The notes below the pieces were generated by a model. That model was not told the origin of the DNA and made no database searches. It was given only the letters and a program-made list of their open reading frames with translations. A stretch of DNA of 64,000 nt, taken from positions 39,065,417 through 39,129,416 of the forward strand of contig OY855904.1 in assembly GCA_963693305.1 (NCBI GenBank). The letters run 5' to 3'. The translations under genes and the position numbers were made by a program. Below are positions 19,801-28,650 of this stretch, in pieces; position 1 is the first letter of the stretch, and each line of letters starts with the position of its first letter. The DNA is from Meandrina meandrites. Taxonomy: Eukaryota; Cnidaria; Anthozoa; Scleractinia; Meandrinidae.

Positions 19801-22110
19801 TCTACGACTTACTAGATTACACAGATAAGTTAAATAAAAAAGGCATTGCTATTTTCTTGGATTTTAAAAAAGCATTCGACTCCATTGAATGGAATTACCT
19901 ACTTGATACACTTCGGTTGTTCAATTTCGGCCCTGACATCCAAAATTGGATAAAAACTTTCTATTATAATGTTACAAGTTGTGTTCTGAATAACGGTCAC
20001 GCTTCTGCTTTTTTCTCTCTACAACGGGGAGTCAGACAGGGTTGTCCATTGTCTGGCGTCCTCTTTGTCCTCGGCATAGAACTCCTCTCTAAAACCGTAA
20101 AAAGTGATCCCACGATCAAAGGTATCCAAGTCAACAAGCATGAACTAAAAATAAGTCAGTACGCCGACGACACAACAGTATTTGTTCGTGACCTCGACTC
20201 CGTTACGAGTCTATTAAGACTGCTAAATGATTTTAACGAGTGCTCTGGTTTAGAAATAAACACCACCAAATCCGAAGCAATGTGGTTAGGCGAATGGAAA
20301 GACAGAAGTGATGAACCTTTTGGCCTCAAGTGGCCAAAAGAACCTATCAACGCTCTCGGTGTCTTTTTTTCTTACAACCAAGCAAGCGCTGACAGATTGA
20401 ACTTTGGCGAAAAAATACTTAACCTCGAGAAAACGCTAAATACTTGGAAACGGAGAAATCTAACCCTTTATGGAAAGATTAACATAGTTAAAACACTAGG
20501 GATATCTAAATTAATTTATTCAGCTTCCGTACTGCCTGTTTCAGACCACTACATCCAAGAAATAAATAAGCTAATTTTCAACTTCATATGGGCTGGGAAG
20601 CCCCCCAAAATCAAAAGAAATACCATAATTGGAGAAAAGAAAGACGGCGGTTTAAAAATGTGCGATTTTAAAATCCAGGAAAAAGCACTCAAAATAGCTT
20701 GGGTCAATAGAATCCAAGACGATTCACAAGCCTCCTGGAAAATAATCCCTAATCAGCTCTTGCACAAACATGGAAACCTTGCCTTCTTAACAAAATGCAA
20801 CTTCCCGACAAATATACTCGACCAGGAGGAGAAGCTTCCCACTTTCTACAAAAAAATATTAGTTTATTGGTGCGAATTCAAAAACTCAATGGAACTCGAC
20901 TTCAAATCGCATCCTAAAAACGAACTATTGTGGAACAACAGGAAAATTCTCATAGAAAATAAACCTGTCTTTTACCACAAGTGGTATGACGCCGGCATTA
21001 TCAAGATAAGCGACATATTAAACCAAAGCAACGATTTCTTGAAATGGCACGAGTTTGCAGTTAAATTCAATTTGAATGTCCCTTTTACCAAATACTATGG
21101 CCTGGTCAACGCAATCCCAAAAGTCTGGAAAGCTGATATTAAAAACCCGGTTCTGAATGTCGAACACAACACCTCTGTCAACACCCTTACAACCAGCTCT
21201 ATTTACTCCTCTCTTTTAAAAACTGTCTTTGTTCCTCCCACTGCTGAAACCAAAATACTTCGCCACGGGTTTGCAGAAAACACTATCAGGAAAGTCTATC
21301 TCATGCCATTCGCAGTCACAAATGAAGTTAAAATAATAATGTTTCAATATAAAGTCATTCACAACGTGATTCCAACCCGCGCCACACTCTACCGAGACGG
21401 CCTCTCAGAAAGCCCCATATGCAACTTATGCAACATCGAACATCAAACTCTGCACCACCTCCTAATAAATTGTACTATTACAGTTGAATTCTGGACCCTG
21501 TTTCAAGAATGGTGGCATCAAAAAACAGATGAAACAATAACGTTATCCACAACCCATATCCTTTACGGCTGGCATGATAGAACAAAGCATTGGCGAGTTC
21601 TAAATTACTGTCTACTAACAGCCAAATATTGTATTTTTTGCGCAAGCCTTCGCGGAGATGTCCCGGACTTTCAAAGTTTTCTACTTTCTGTTGACGGAAA
21701 ACTCGAAATTCTAAAAGAGATCGCTACTGCAAAAAAAGCACTCCCGAAATATTATCGCACATGGGCTGCTTTACTTTAACTATTCATTTGTTGTTGCTGT
21801 TGTTTCAACCACAAGTTTATTGTACCGCGGAACGTAAATTGTTAAAATTAAAGTAAGTATTCGTAGTGTATGTTAGTTATCATATTTGTAAGCTGTCGTA
21901 AAATTATTATTGAATTGTAAGTATCTCTTTTTTGTAAATTGTCTATGTGCCTTGTGTCTGAAATAAAACGTGTAGCTTTAAAAAAAAAAAAAAAAAAAAA
22001 AAAAACCCGTAGTCTTCAAGTCGTTTGACAACCACCAGAGCTTTGCGTAAATCATACAGAGTTTCACTTCCATCACACGATAACTTTTCTAGTTGTTCAC
22101 ACGTAGCCAT
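10687..22110 (-). CDS. Host gene: single-pass membrane protein with CUE domain (3 exons)
   Basis: Exons 22007-22110, 14872-15125 and 10687-10820 join in matching phases to 492 bases, a 163-aa protein. It has a short N-terminal region (1-35), one hydrophobic segment (about 36-54), a basic and Ser-rich linker, and a C-terminal CUE domain (about 122-157). This layout resembles yeast Cue1, an ER anchor that recruits a ubiquitin-conjugating enzyme for ER-associated degradation. The parallel is by architecture only; I saw no orthology evidence. The first intron carries a 5.4-kb L1-like insertion whose target-site duplication copies the exon 1 splice donor. A second LINE starts within about 100 bases of the start codon, leaving a very short 5' region. 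Donor 1 is weak (GG|GTT), so exon 1 is the least certain part. Confidence 0.65.
11612..12384. repeat. Foldback MITE, family B, with internal TGACGTCA boxes
   Basis: Two long inverted arms share GGCTTTT(C)GAAATAAAGA, GATGACGTCA and GTTGCCATGGCAAC. The left end is flanked by TTAA (11608-11611). It belongs with copies at 38731-39516 and 37925-38105. It lies in intron 2 of the CUE gene. Confidence 0.8.
12512..12890. repeat. TTAA-flanked MITE, family A
   Basis: The element is bounded by TTAA at 12508-12511 and 12891-12894, with terminal repeats AGGGACAGT / ACTGCCCCT and an inner hairpin CTTGAAAACGTC / GACGTTTTCAAG near 12685-12717. Same family as 41680-42049. The TTAA target suggests a piggyBac-type source. 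Confidence 0.75.
12895..14871. other. Remainder of CUE gene intron 2
   Basis: No exon supported. It contains a 25-base direct repeat (ACCTCCCCTTGAAAGGAGAT) at about 14000 and 14031 and several GTACAAAGT repeats at 14130-14210. Confidence 0.5.
14872..15125 (-). CDS. CUE membrane protein, exon 2 (transmembrane segment)
   Basis: A TTTTTGCAG acceptor (15126-15134) and a perfect GTAAGT donor (14866-14871) bound a 254-base exon. It encodes the membrane segment YYVLVILGSICLIVILLKI, followed by SRGRPS, a basic stretch and a Ser/Asp-rich linker. Phase 2 in and phase 1 out match exons 1 and 3. Confidence 0.8.
15126..16577. other. CUE gene intron 1, part left of the LINE
   Basis: No exon supported. 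There are repeated CCGGGGT...CGCGC strings at about 16300-16420, a common repeat type here, and short GACGAACTATC repeats near 15440-15480. Confidence 0.5.
16578..16592. repeat. Target-site duplication of LINE 1, left copy
   Basis: AACCCGTAGTCTTCA, identical to 22004-22018. On the minus strand it spans the end of exon 1 and the donor GTT of the CUE gene. Confidence 0.95.
16687..17616 (+). CDS. LINE 1 ORF1 protein (RNA-binding, coiled coil)
   Basis: The first in-frame ATG is at 16687, giving about 309 residues. The order is a Ser/Lys-rich basic N-terminus, a long coiled coil with heptad-like Leu and Glu/Lys spacing (about residues 40-155), then the RRM-like Transposase_22 core starting at RRENLRFMNIPE and a C-terminal domain with RPIIARF and SRYSGAYITQDF. 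L1 ORF1p trimerises through the coiled coil, binds the LINE RNA and acts as chaperone during target-primed reverse transcription. The frame is intact. It is followed by a 400-base spacer before ORF2, longer than in mammalian L1. Confidence 0.88.
   Translation: MSKRSERSSSSSTTKPSPKRNKLKSEESEEEQEIDSLPNMEILLDKLNAMETRMEDNFTTLHTQIAELSCEFKQEINIIKSTLRELEKSIDNAWATIDDLQQDSKALKDSKSSHQRMMDEQAAEIKSLRADLKKLQDENKKLSPALKEAQENLVALENYTRRENLRFMNIPESHGENCQDIIYDVIENGLNMNTDEFRFHAVHRIGKPQNNGATPARPRPIIARFVVREDRDAVFSVKNRLKSSSRYSGAYITQDFARTIQKERKVLIQSMFAAKEAGRDAKVVNRSLFIDNNVYDISNIPTEFQVAPN
18018..21779 (+). CDS. LINE 1 ORF2: endonuclease and reverse transcriptase, intact
   Basis: The frame is open from 18018 (just after a TAA) to 21779, about 1,250 codons. 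The N-terminal APE-type endonuclease shows LSLNVRGL, FFLQES, VNIYAPND, GGDFNCV, RLDYFLVS and SDHSAV. The reverse transcriptase shows TPGTDGLPAEFY, LRPISLLNVDYK, FLDFKKAFDS, GVRQGCPLSG and the catalytic QYADD (about 20155-20169). A CCHC-type knuckle (CNLCN ... HHLLINC) lies near the C-terminus. ORF2 nicks the target and copies the RNA at that site. No in-frame ATG precedes the endonuclease; the first is far downstream, in KMEIRGF near 18934. Either a non-AUG start or re-initiation is used, or the start codon was lost. The frame has no other break. Confidence 0.93.
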   Translation, partial: TKSKTNAVNTANAFDLKCLSLNVRGLNKSIKRRTIFRWLHKQNHHIFFLQESYCSKDLATIWENEWGGKAFFSHGTNHSKGVITLINPSVNFKVEKLISDKQGRFIILKLSLDDKAIVLVNIYAPNDVAQQVTFFQKLNKQLEEFEQDTIVIGGDFNCVLTSNDKRGGNPIAKKSAVIKEIYALCDAYNLGDIWRNLNPDKQSFTWRTKSFKIQCRLDYFLVSQELIPFAKKCDIVHAPESDHSAVSLILQSDHQNQKRGPGFWKFNTTLLKDETYVSALKINIPIFKEKYKETQDLGLKWDLIKMEIRGFTIQYSKRKAKKNRDEEKLLHQKVNNLQTKAENNPHDRNIILELQRARSRLKKVMLIKTKGAILRSKVRWHEQGERNTKYFYGLEKRHHDIKTVSKLKVGEHSYIEDQFKILEEEKKFYESLYRSNNINDKTFKNSPFFNPENVTALTEEERKACEGLVNEEECTNALKDFSNNKTPGTDGLPAEFYRFFWPDICFDLLASFNYAFQHGTLSISQRRGIISLIPKKNKDKTILENLRPISLLNVDYKILTKVIAKRIEKVLPTLINPDQTGYVKGRYIGENVRLIYDLLDYTDKLNKKGIAIFLDFKKAFDSIEWNYLLDTLRLFNFGPDIQNWIKTFYYNVTSCVLNNGHASAFFSLQRGVRQGCPLSGVLFVLGIELLSKTVKSDPTIKGIQVNKHELKISQYADDTTVFVRDLDSVTSLLRLLNDFNECSGLEINTTKSEAMWLGEWKDRSDEPFGLKWPKEPINALGVFFSYNQASADRLNFGEKILNLEKTLNTWKRRNLTLYGKINIVKTLGISKLIYSASVLPVSDHYIQEINKLIFNFIWAGKPPKIKRNTIIGEKKDGGLKMCDFKIQEKALKIAWVNRIQDDSQASWKIIPNQLLHKHGNLAFLTKCNFPTNILDQEEKLPTFYKKILVYWCEFKNSMELDFKSHPKNELLWNNRKILIENKPVFYHKWYDAGIIKISDILNQSNDFLKWHEFAVKFNLNVPFTKYYGLVNAIPKVWKADIKNPVLNVEHNTSVNTLTTSSIYSSLLKTVFVPPTAETKILRHGFAENTIRKVYLMPFAVTNEVKIIMFQYKVIHNVIPTRATLYRDGLSESPICNLCNIEHQTLHHLLINCTITVEFWTLFQEWWHQKTDETITLSTTHILYGWHDRTKHWRVLNYCLLTAKYCIFCASLRGDVPDFQSFLLSVDGKLEILKEIATAKKALPKYYRTWAALL
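22004..22018. repeat. Target-site duplication of LINE 1, right copy
   Basis: AACCCGTAGTCTTCA directly after the A tail. On the minus strand this copy still carries the end of exon 1 and GTT, but the bases after GTT are now the tail's T run. Confidence 0.95.
22007..22110 (-). CDS. CUE membrane protein, exon 1 (start codon)
   Basis: The ATG at 22110 opens MATCEQLEKLSCDG and runs to RLEDYG at 22007, 104 bases, ending in phase 2 as required by exon 2. The donor is GG|GTT, weak beyond the first bases. The read-through frame continues into the LINE tail as poly-Phe, which is not real coding. The region is rich in CpG just upstream (22140-22210), consistent with a promoter. Confidence 0.55.
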
Positions 22111-22277
22111 CCGCCTTCTCTTGTTTCTATTCAGATAGCAATTGGGATGGGCATGCGCGGCCTTGGCGTGCGGTGGCACGATTGTTGAGAAAGGTCCGCG
22201 TCCGCAAGATTTTCTTCCTTTTTAGGGTTAATGATCACTAATCCTGGAGGACAAAGTGTAGAAACGATGCCTTCCTG

Positions 22278-23204
22278 ATGTCAGGAAAGAGTAAGAAAAA
22301 TAAGAGAGGAGACCGTGGTTCAACGGACGAGGAATTGATAGAATCGAAACGGGCCAATATGGCGGCGACTGTAGAAGAAGGCGAGGGTGCGCCGCCGAAA
22401 GAACCAACAGAGATTTCAGAAGAACCGAGCCGCCGTGAACTCAGAGAAATGCTTGTTGACATTCAAATCACAGTAAACAACATCCTGCTCGAAAACAAGA
22501 AAATCAGTAACGATGTTCTGGAACTTAAAGCTACGGTGCAGAAACAGCAGTCGGAATTGGCGACCCTAAAAGAAGCGCTGGCTAAAGCAACCAAAGAGCG
22601 AGCATCGACAGAAAAAGAGCTGGCCGCGGCAACAAAAAAGCTAGACGAGCAACAGGAGGAAATAGCAGAGTTATACGACCTACAGGACCGCGTGGAGCAA
22701 TACACACGAAAAAATTCTTTAGAAATGCACGGAATTCCCGAGGAAGCATACATTTCCACAGAAGAAGTGGTTTTGAAACTTGCTAATGCACTCGAGGTCC
22801 CCGTCGTCCCGCAAGACATCGAAATTTCACACAAACTTACAACCAAGAGCGGCAAGGCAATAATCGCCAAATTCATTAGCCACAAAGTGAAAACAAATCT
22901 GTACCGAGCAAGAGCCAAACTGAAAAACATCAAAGTTTCGGACCTCTTCCCTGGCTCCTCGTACGCGACAAGTGCCCGTTCAGAGAAAATATTTCTTAAC
23001 GAAAACCTAACGGGTTACCGTCGCCGAATCATCAATCGGGCAAACGAAAAACGTAGAAACGGCGAACTACTTAGTGTCTGGTCTTTGGACGGAACAATAT
23101 TCGTGAAAACCTCGCCTGAAGGTAGGCCAGTCAAAATTTCCGAAATTGAAGACCTTGAATTGAATGCCTCTAATCTTCCAGGATCAACAGCAATACAAAA
23201 CTGA
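22278..23204 (+). CDS. LINE 2 ORF1 protein, intact
   Basis: 308 residues from a good ATG. An acidic/basic N-terminus is followed by a strongly predicted coiled coil (about residues 60-145, Glu/Lys/Leu/Gln repeats). The RRM-like L1 ORF1 core starts at RVEQYTRKNSLEMHGIPE (about 146), and the C-terminal domain has RRRIINRANEKRR. The predicted role is binding of the LINE RNA. It is only weakly similar to LINE 1 ORF1, so the two elements are separate lineages. It remains open although ORF2 is broken. Confidence 0.85.
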   Translation: MSGKSKKNKRGDRGSTDEELIESKRANMAATVEEGEGAPPKEPTEISEEPSRRELREMLVDIQITVNNILLENKKISNDVLELKATVQKQQSELATLKEALAKATKERASTEKELAAATKKLDEQQEEIAELYDLQDRVEQYTRKNSLEMHGIPEEAYISTEEVVLKLANALEVPVVPQDIEISHKLTTKSGKAIIAKFISHKVKTNLYRARAKLKNIKVSDLFPGSSYATSARSEKIFLNENLTGYRRRIINRANEKRRNGELLSVWSLDGTIFVKTSPEGRPVKISEIEDLELNASNLPGSTAIQN

Positions 23205-23385
23205 ACTGACTTCTAATTGGGGACGTGGATGATCCAGTATACGGATCGGAAGTAGGGACCTTAATCTGTGTAGGCTCTGTGTTAGTGTTCGATTGTTTAT
23301 CTGTTCTGTGTAGCTTATTTTTTGTGTGTCTGTGTTTGTTTGCGTTTCTCCTTATTTAAGCTATTTTCTCCTTACTTTTACTGAT

Positions 23386-26300
23386 ATGCAGGCTAATAAT
23401 CCGTTTAAGTTTGAAGTCTTTTCCCTAAATGTTCGTGGTATAAGAGATCAGACCATGAGAAGAAGTATTTTTACGTTTCTGAAGGACCAGAATGCAACTA
23501 TTTATTTTTTGCAAGAGACATTTTCCGAACCAAGTGATGAAAATATTTGAAAAAAGAATGGGGTGGCGAGCTATTCTTCTCACATGGCACAAAACATAGC
23601 AAAGGTGTGTGTATCCTAATCAATCCCACCGCGCAGTTACAGGTTGATTATCTATATTCCAACAATTCAGGCAGGATAGTGTTGATTACAACTTCTCTGA
23701 ATGGTCAAAAAATCACACTTTGCAATATCTATGCACCTAACGATCGGGCCAATCAATTACAATTCATACAAGAGCTCAACAACTGTATTATTGACAAAAC
23801 AGAACTTACATCACTAAGTGTCGGAGGTGATTGGAACTGCACGTTGACAAAAAAAGATAAAATGGGAGGTGCGCCCTGGAAATCTACTGTTTATAGCAAC
23901 TTAATTTCGACAACTATGGAAATGTTTGACTTAGTAGATATCCAAAGAGTACGTCACCCAAAACTACGAAAATTCACATACGTGTCAAAAGCTTTGAATT
24001 TAAAATCCAGAATAGACTTTTTCCTAATAGCTAAAGACCTCACCGTAAGCATAAAAAAGTCCGAGATCTTACCAGCGATAGCACCTGATCACAACGCCAT
24101 TTGCATCTCACTAGCTTTGTCAAATAAATGCCCCAGGGGCCCTGGTTTTTGGAATTTCAATAACACCCTTTTAAAAGACCCTCAATACATTGACAAAATC
24201 CGCTATACTTGCACACGAGCTCGCAAATATTACAGCCACTTGACTGATAGGAGACTCTTTTGGGAGATGATAAAAATGGAAATTAGATCGGCTACGATCT
24301 GCTATTCCAAAAATAAATTCAAACGCATTAGAATTCGGGAACAGGAACTCATACGGCAACTTGATCAACTCGATGGCATAATATGCAATAATTTCTCCTC
24401 CCCCGATATTGATGGGGTGCTGCGCGAGTATGACGAACTTAAAACTGAGCTTCAGTCAATTTACGAAGAAAAAGGAGAGCAAGCTATGTTTCGAGCAAAA
24501 TGCCGCTGGGTGGAAAATGGAGAACGCCCGACAAAATATTTCTTCAACTTAGAAAAACGTAATTACAAGAAAAAGACCATCGGTGAAATTCGACTACAAG
24601 ACGACTCAATAACGAGTGACGGAAATAGAATTCTAGACCAAATTGAAAATTACTACAAAAATCTATATATGTCTGACCATATCTTTTCTAACGAAGAATG
24701 TGACTCCTTTATCCTTAATCTAAAAATTCCTAAGCTTTCGGACGAAGATCGAGACAACCTAGAAGGTCTACTTACATATGACGAATGCAAAGAAGTATTA
24801 GAAACATAAAGCCCCAGGGGAAGATGGATTTACAGCCGAATTCTATAAGCATTTCTTTGAACTGGTGGGCAATGACTTAATAGCGAGCTTCAACGAAGCA
24901 CACGTGAAAGGAGAATTAAGAATCTCTCAACGAAGAGGGGTAATCACGCTAACCCCAAAAGAGGACGGTTCACTATTAGATTTATCCAATTGGAGACCGA
25001 TCACATTATTAAATGCTGATCTTAAGATAGCCACTAAAGCAATAGCTAAACGACTTGAACATGTACTTCCAAACCTCATTCATTCAGACCAAACAGGCTT
25101 TGTAAAGGGAAGATACATTGGTGAGAACATTCGACTCATAGCTGATGTAATGGAAACAACGAAATCGCTCAACCTTAGTGGGATACTTACATCATTAGAC
25201 TTTCGAAAGGCCTTTGACTCTTTAGAATGGCCGTTTATTATGAAGACACTCGACTACTTCAATTTCGGATGCGGCATCAAACGTTGGGTTAACACTTTCT
25301 ACTCGAACACAGAGAGCACGGTAATCAATAATGGCTTTAGAACAAACTGGTTTAAACTGTCTAAAGGAGTTCGCCAGGGCTGTCCTCTTTCTCCTTATCT
25401 GTTCATTCTCTCGGCCGAGATACTCTCAAATAAAATTCGGCAAGATCCCAACATAACAGGTATCAAGATCTACGGAAATGAGATTAAGCTATCACAGTTT
25501 GCTGATGATACCACTCTCTTTAATGCCGACTTAGCATCACTAGAAAGGGCACTAAAGTTAACCAACGGGTTAATCTATCTATCTAACCTAATCTATCCTT
25601 AAACGTGAAAAAAACAAAGGCAATTTGGTTGGGGAAATGGGCAAATAATCAAAACAAACCTCTAAACTTAAAATGGCTTCATAGCCCGGTGAAAATATTA
25701 GGAATCCACTTCTCATACGATGAAAAAAGGAACAACGAGCTTAACTTCATACAAAAAATTCAAAAACTACAAACTAAACTGGATATGTGGAGTTCAAGGG
25801 ACTTGACAATATTCGGAAGAGCTATGATATTAAAGACTCTGGGATTATCACAACTCGTCTATTCTGTTTCTAATCTTCCGGTTCCTCAGGGAATTGCAGA
25901 CGCAGTGAAAACTAAATCGTTTAAATTTCTTTGGAGAAACAAAAAAGATAAGATAAAAAGATCTGGCCTCTATCAAGAACCAGATAGGGGTGGAATTCGT
26001 ATGATAGATCTCAACATAATGTTCCAGGCCCTAAAGTTAGCATGGATCCCCAGACTATAGGCTTCGGACAATGGGAACTGGTGCACTATACCAAACCACT
26101 TTTTCAATAAAACGGGAGGACTTAACTTTCTCTTACGATGCAATTACGATGCGAGGTTTTTCAACGACTTACCGACCTTTTATAAAAGAATTCTTGACAA
26201 TTTTAATGAATTAAAAACTCTTTACAATTACTATCAAAACAAGATATAGTATTGTTCAACAACAAAGAAATACTTGTAGGTGAAAAGCCGGTCTTTATCA

Positions 26301-27067
26301 GTGAATGGTTTCAAAAGGGCATTATTTCAATTAAAGACCTACTTACTGAAAACGGCAAATTCCTCACATTCCAGGAATTTTCACTTAAATATTCATGCAA
26401 AACTAATTTTCTCCAGTACTATCAAGTGATAAGCGCCATCCCAAAGCACCTTCTGTCCATTGCCAAACAGACTGACGACTTCAACAAATCTTTTTTCATC
26501 AGTAACGATAAAATGTTCCCCCTTAGCGAAGCTGTTCAAATAAATCTAGGCAAGGCCAGGTCAAGAGACTTCTACAAACTGCTTAATGTAAAAACTCACA
26601 ACGATGACCACACGGGCCCTCTGCGCTGGAGTCAAAATCTATCTATAAATAGCGACACCTGGAGCAAGATTTTCAAGTCATTGAAAAGTATCTGCAAAGA
26701 CACCATAGTAACAAACAAAGAATTATTCAGATTTGGTATCAGGCCTGACGACGAATGCCTATACTGTGGAGATAAAGACTCCATCGAGCACACATTCATT
26801 GAATGCCCGTTCACAAAAACTTTTGTGCAAGGGGTTGTTCAATGGTTTAACCAAACAAACGTATGTCAGATCTTTCCAACCACCGAGGAAGTCTTGTTTG
26901 GCTACTTTTCTAGCATATGGGATGCACGTATTAAAAAGAAATTTAACTACACCACCTTAGCTATGCGCCAATACATATATGCTAACAAAACCAATAGCAA
27001 AGCCATCTCCGTTCATGAGTTTATTGACAAATTACTCGTTAAATATAATCTTGAAAATATTTACTAA
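23386..27067 (+). pseudogene. LINE 2 ORF2: endonuclease/reverse transcriptase, broken
   Basis: The frame begins at ATG 23386 (MQANNPFKFEVFSLNVRG). The endonuclease motifs NIYAPND, GGDWNCT, RIDFFLIA and DHNAI are present, then the reverse transcriptase motifs WRPITLLNADLK, SLDFRKAFDS, GVRQGCPLSP and QFADD (about 25498-25510), and a C-terminal CLYCG knuckle. Lesions: a frameshift at about 23547, another at about 24808, a break with a TCTA-rich stretch at about 25570-25605, a TAG at about 26058, and a frameshift near 26240. It cannot encode a full protein. The surviving motifs have accumulated few changes, so the decay is moderately recent. Confidence 0.9.
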
Positions 27068-27300
27068 TTAGAACCAATACAGGAAGAGACTAACTCCTTC
27101 TCGAAATCTCGAAAATATTAAATCAAGAAACTTTAATCTCGGAAAATATTTACGAAATATCGATTAGTAGCACAACCTGATAATATTCCAATTATAGACT
27201 AACTAACTTGCATTGTATATTTCAAAAGACTTACTATGTTCTAAAATAAATCAATGAGTAAAGGCAATGTAATATAATGTAGCGTAAGTAATGACTGCAA

Positions 27301-28293
27301 GTACATTGCCAGAAATCGGGGACATTTCGCGCCCGTGATAAATTGTCAGCGGCATCTCATTTTCAAAATGGCGGACAAAAACATACGCTGTCAGGGAAAA
27401 CGTGTCCCCTAATATTTTAAATAATTTGAGCTCTTTGGATCTGTTTTACGAATAAAAAAGGAAGAAAAAAACATCTTCAAAGAAAATTTTAGGTATCTAT
27501 TAGGCCGAGCGACTGATAGCAAGAAAACAGGGTTTTTAGTATGCAGATCTTTACAGACTTTCATATTTTGGCGCCTGAATTTTCCGCCAGGCATCGTCAC
27601 TTTACGGTCAGTGAGGAACTAGAAACTAGCATTCAAAAGCGAAGGCACTGGGGAAGAGCTAAAAACAAAATGGCGAACGTTTGTGGCCTTGAGATCGTCT
27701 TCAGAAGGTATTTTTCGACGGCTTCTTTGCCACTTCGCACGGAATACATTGGCTCAAGATGGCTTCCAATGGCCCCTTAATTCTTCAGTTTTACAGCAGT
27801 TTGGGAAGTATCTTGCTCGCATTATGTGACTCTTTTTACGAACGATTTTGAGCCATCAAACTCTGCTGTATTCATGACGAGGCCATGTAAAGTGACCTGT
27901 TCGAGGTTTGGCCTTTAAATCACCGAGGACTTTGGCGAGGTTTTTTCTATTTTTAAAGACAATGTATGAAGAAAGAGCGTAGAAGAAGTGTAAGATAAGA
28001 GACATCTCGGGAAGTAAGTAGAATAATGTTTTTTTACTTGTTTTCAAGTTAGATGCATTGCAAAATCAACCTAGGACTTACATCGAGGTCGAGCTTAGGT
28101 ATCGGTAAGCTCGTAATTGTTTTATTTTCTAAAAAATTCGATTTTCCATACATTCCTTACACGATTTCGGCGCCATTGATGGTGTACTGCGCAAGCGCGT
28201 GCGCCATTTTGTCCCGGATTTCTGGCAATGATTTTAGCACAATCAGTAAGGAGATATTGTAACGTATTGAAAGCTATGTTTCTAAATAAAATT
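27301..28293. other. Intergenic with CpG-containing promoter-like patches
   Basis: Two ATGGCG starts (27369, 27669) occur in CpG-richer sequence, the second followed after 12 codons by AG|GTATTT. They could be first exons of plus-strand genes, but nothing downstream supports this. Confidence 0.3.
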
Positions 28294-28650
28294 TTAATGC
28301 ACGAAAAAAAAAAAAAAACAATTGGTGTCTTCTTCGTGGGCGATCTCCTCACTGCTATTTAAACTGTTGGAAATGTCTATAAGATTCTCTTCGTTTTCTT
28401 GTCTGGAAAAATCATACTCCAGCCTTTTCTTCGACCAAGCTTGTCTTGAAAATCGTTCTTTTCTCTGCAAAAATCCTCTTTCCCTTTGGCCAAAGATTCT
28501 GGGAAATCCAGTCATTTTTGCTTTCTTACCATAACTGGATTTTCTGCTTCGCTCTGCGTTGGGAATCAGTTGGCTTTCTTCAGAGAAACTCATACGTTCA
28601 AAGTCACAGTGAATTAGCTTCACTTCAGCAAGATAAACTCCTTCACGCAT
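28294..28650 (-). CDS. Hypothetical host exon, charged Ser/Arg/Glu-rich
   Basis: From ATG 28650 the frame encodes about 110 residues with coding-like composition (RMSFSEESQLIPNAERS, then an Arg/Lys/Gln-rich part, then an acidic NSSEEIAHEED tail). It runs into a T15 tract, where real coding must stop. No domain is recognised. It may be a first exon whose donor I cannot place, or the end of a retrocopy, given the homopolymer at its 3' side. Weak evidence. Confidence 0.3.
   Translation of the reverse strand: MREGVYLAEVKLIHCDFERMSFSEESQLIPNAERSRKSSYGKKAKMTGFPRIFGQRERGFLQRKERFSRQAWSKKRLEYDFSRQENEENLIDISNSLNSSEEIAHEEDTNCFFFFFVH

Larger units (their letters stand above)
16593..22003 (+). mobile_element. 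LINE 1: full-length L1/Tx1-like retrotransposon
   Basis: A 5.4-kb insertion bounded by a perfect 15-bp target-site duplication, with two open reading frames, an AATAAA signal (21962-21967) and an uninterrupted A tail. The perfect duplication, long A tail and intact frames indicate a recent insertion. The leader before ORF1 is only about 94 bases. It lies antisense to the CUE gene in intron 1. Confidence 0.95.
22200..27300 (+). mobile_element. LINE 2: decayed L1/Tx1-like retrotransposon
   Basis: It contains an intact ORF1 and an ORF2 with several lesions, a different subfamily from LINE 1. The limits are approximate: the 5' end lies between about 22195 and 22245, and the 3' end near the GTAA-rich stretch at 27260-27300. 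I could not find a target-site duplication or a poly-A tail. Confidence 0.85.

Noticed and set aside
21943..22179. Minus-strand frame ending in poly-Phe
   Set aside because: The Phe run is the LINE A tail read backwards. Only 22007-22110 is treated as exon.
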